Of a stretch of 64,000 nt of DNA, positions 62,858 to 64,000 are shown one piece after another. Origin of the DNA: a virus. Each line of letters opens with the position of its first letter. The stretch's first letter is position 1. The stretch covers positions 1-64,000 of IMG/VR virus record IMGVR_UViG_3300032238_000977, one strand, 5' to 3'. The translations under genes and the position numbers were made by a program. The notes below the pieces were generated by a model. The model was given only the letters and a program-made list of their open reading frames with translations, was not told where the DNA came from and did no database searches.

Positions 62858-63898
62858 TTATGCCATCTCACAAGCTTCTTTATAGATTTCAGATATAATT
62901 TTTTGAATTACCGATTTATCCAAATTAACCTCAGACTCTTCAATATATCTATTAAGAATAGAAATAGTATCTTCGGATTCAAATCCTTCAAATTCATCAT
63001 CATCTATGATTTGAAAATTTTCAACAATTTTCAATTCAGCAACATTTGCTGCATACAATTTATCGATAAATTTTTCAAACTGTTTGGTATCGGATTTTTT
63101 TCTAACTATAACTTTTACTATTTTTTCTTCATATTCTCTTGTATCGAAAAGTTGAGGATTTGTATCCTCATAATAAATGTTATAGAACATCCTGAACGGA
63201 TTGTTTACGGGAACATGTTCTAAAGTATCTGTATCAAATAGAGTAAATCCGCGATCATCATTCACATCATTCCAATAAATCTCATACGGATTACCCAAAT
63301 AGAAAATTTTTCCATCATTAGAACGAGTATGATAATGACCAGAAAATACTTTTTCAAATTTATTAAAAATTTTGGTTTCCATACCATGATCCATAACATG
63401 GCCTCTATGAGAGTTAAACCCATTAAGTTCCAAATGCCCCATTGCAACGGAAGATTTGGTATTCTCAATCATTTTTAAAGTTTTTTTTTCATTTTCTTGG
63501 TTAATCCAAGGAATAAAAAGTACTTTTAATTTATCAACTAAAACCTCAGTTGGGTCGGAAATAATTTCAACATTATCATACTCACGAAGAAGAAGATCCA
63601 CAGCATTTACTTCGTTTGTATTTTTATAATACGAATCGTGATTTCCAACAATTAAATGCAATTTAATTCCCCTCTTCTTAAGAGGGTCAAAAATATTATC
63701 TTTAGACCAAGCAAGGGCTGAAAAATCAATTCCTTTTCTACTATCAAAAGCATCACCCATATGAATAACAGTTTTAATTTCCTCCTTATCTAAGGTAGGA
63801 AAAAATACATTATGGTAAAACTTTTTAAAATAATCATGAAAAAGTTTAGAATTTTTCCTTGCCCCATAATGGGTGTCACTTATAATACCAATCTTCAT
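62858..63898 (-). CDS. 47: Recombination endonuclease subunit gp47 (SbcD/Mre11-like)
   Basis: 346 aa. Calcineurin-type nuclease motifs: GIISDTHYGAR, VIHMGDAFDSRKG, LIVGNHDSYYKNT, VAMGHLELNGF and VFSGHYHTRS. The metal-dependent nuclease partner of gp46. First complete gene after the promoter at 63943. Confidence 0.95.
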   Translation of the reverse strand: MKIGIISDTHYGARKNSKLFHDYFKKFYHNVFFPTLDKEEIKTVIHMGDAFDSRKGIDFSALAWSKDNIFDPLKKRGIKLHLIVGNHDSYYKNTNEVNAVDLLLREYDNVEIISDPTEVLVDKLKVLFIPWINQENEKKTLKMIENTKSSVAMGHLELNGFNSHRGHVMDHGMETKIFNKFEKVFSGHYHTRSNDGKIFYLGNPYEIYWNDVNDDRGFTLFDTDTLEHVPVNNPFRMFYNIYYEDTNPQLFDTREYEEKIVKVIVRKKSDTKQFEKFIDKLYAANVAELKIVENFQIIDDDEFEGFESEDTISILNRYIEESEVNLDKSVIQKIISEIYKEACEMA

Positions 63899-63903
63899 AA
63901 TTA

Positions 63904-64000
63904 TCAGTATCTTATCTTGCTATGAACAGCATCTTTAATACTATTATAGTCGCTGTAGTTGGATCCGTCAATAAGGTTGTTGTCCACAAAAACCTCATCG
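63904..64000 (-). CDS. C-terminal end of an unidentified gene
   Basis: About 32 codons ending DAVHSKIRY-stop; the 5' part lies beyond the window. In related phages the late sigma factor gene 55 is often next to 47, but nothing in this fragment proves that identity. The next operon's promoter lies inside it. Confidence 0.55.
   Translation of the reverse strand, partial: DEVFVDNNLIDGSNYSDYNSIKDAVHSKIRY
63943..63971 (-). promoter_or_regulatory. Sigma70-type promoter of the 47/46 operon
   Basis: TTGACG (63966-63971), 17-bp spacer, TATAAT (63943-63948), inside the 3' end of the upstream gene, 45 nt before the gene 47 ATG. Confidence 0.87.

Noticed and set aside
1-64000. Insertion sequences, integrase or attachment sites
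   Set aside because: No transposase, integrase or terminal inverted repeats of an IS were seen; the only mobile-type gene is the GIY-YIG-like nuclease.

Overview
This window is part of the genome of a T4-like cyanomyovirus infecting marine picocyanobacteria (Synechococcus or Prochlorococcus). The T4 replication core is present and recognisable: genes 46/47, 45, 44, 62, regA, 43, uvsX, 41, 61 and nrdA/nrdB. It is joined to typical cyanophage host-derived genes: hli, pstS, mazG, cobS, hsp20, a Dps-like gene, a type II peroxiredoxin and a 2OG-Fe(II) oxygenase. Every convincing gene lies on the minus strand, so transcription runs from high to low coordinates. Genes are packed with ATGA or TGATG overlaps, and the sequence is AT-rich.

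Layout in the direction of transcription. (1) 64000-43000: tail of an unidentified gene, 47, a DUF3110-like gene, 46, an epimerase, virion-type proteins, a MoxR/CobS-like AAA+ ATPase with a CobT-like metalloprotease/VWA protein, sliding clamp and loader, regA, hsp20, DNA polymerase, uvsX, a 2OG oxygenase, helicase, mazG and tRNA-Ala. (2) 42900-36200: virion-associated proteins, one carrying a nucleotidyltransferase domain, behind T4 late-type TATAAATA elements. (3) 36100-29500: primase, ribonucleotide reductase, small ORFs, a GIY-YIG-like nuclease and a secreted tail-lysozyme-type protein. (4) 29500-24900: a tRNA array (Tyr, Lys, Ser-GCT, Ile, Arg, Asn, Val, Ser-TGA, Pro, an odd class II tRNA, Met) mixed with structured non-tRNA spacers, a Dps-like gene, an orphan Phd/YefM-like protein and many tiny genes. 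(5) 24675-6344: an 18.3 kb co-directional block of 21 genes, made of glycosyltransferases, sugar methyltransferases, nucleotide-sugar epimerases and a dehydrogenase, plus an NAD synthetase. (6) 6258-1: a host-physiology and lysis cassette with small membrane proteins, an SLH-domain cyanobacterial porin, pstS, two hli genes, a peroxiredoxin, two cell-wall hydrolases sharing an N-terminal module, and the start of a secreted protein.

The regulatory layer can be read directly. About ten host sigma70-type promoters (TTGAC-like, 16-17 bp spacer, TATAAT-like) precede early blocks. Late promoters (TATAAATA or AATAAATA) precede virion and lysis genes. Intrinsic terminators are repeatedly fused to the next promoter, either with the -35 inside or beside the hairpin and the T-run in the spacer, or with the T-run merging into TATAAATA. 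pstS has two direct Pho-box-type repeats 11 bp apart just upstream of a TATAAT.

The observations most worth following are: the porin + pstS pair with Pho-type upstream elements; the sugar island containing a GDP-mannose 3,5-epimerase homologue beside fucosyltransferase-like enzymes, which suggests GDP-L-galactose chemistry; the AAA+/VWA-metalloprotease pair; the terminator-promoter junctions; the non-tRNA structures inside the tRNA array; and a structured, repeat-containing intergenic region at 24744-24942. Family assignments come from reading motifs, not from database searches.
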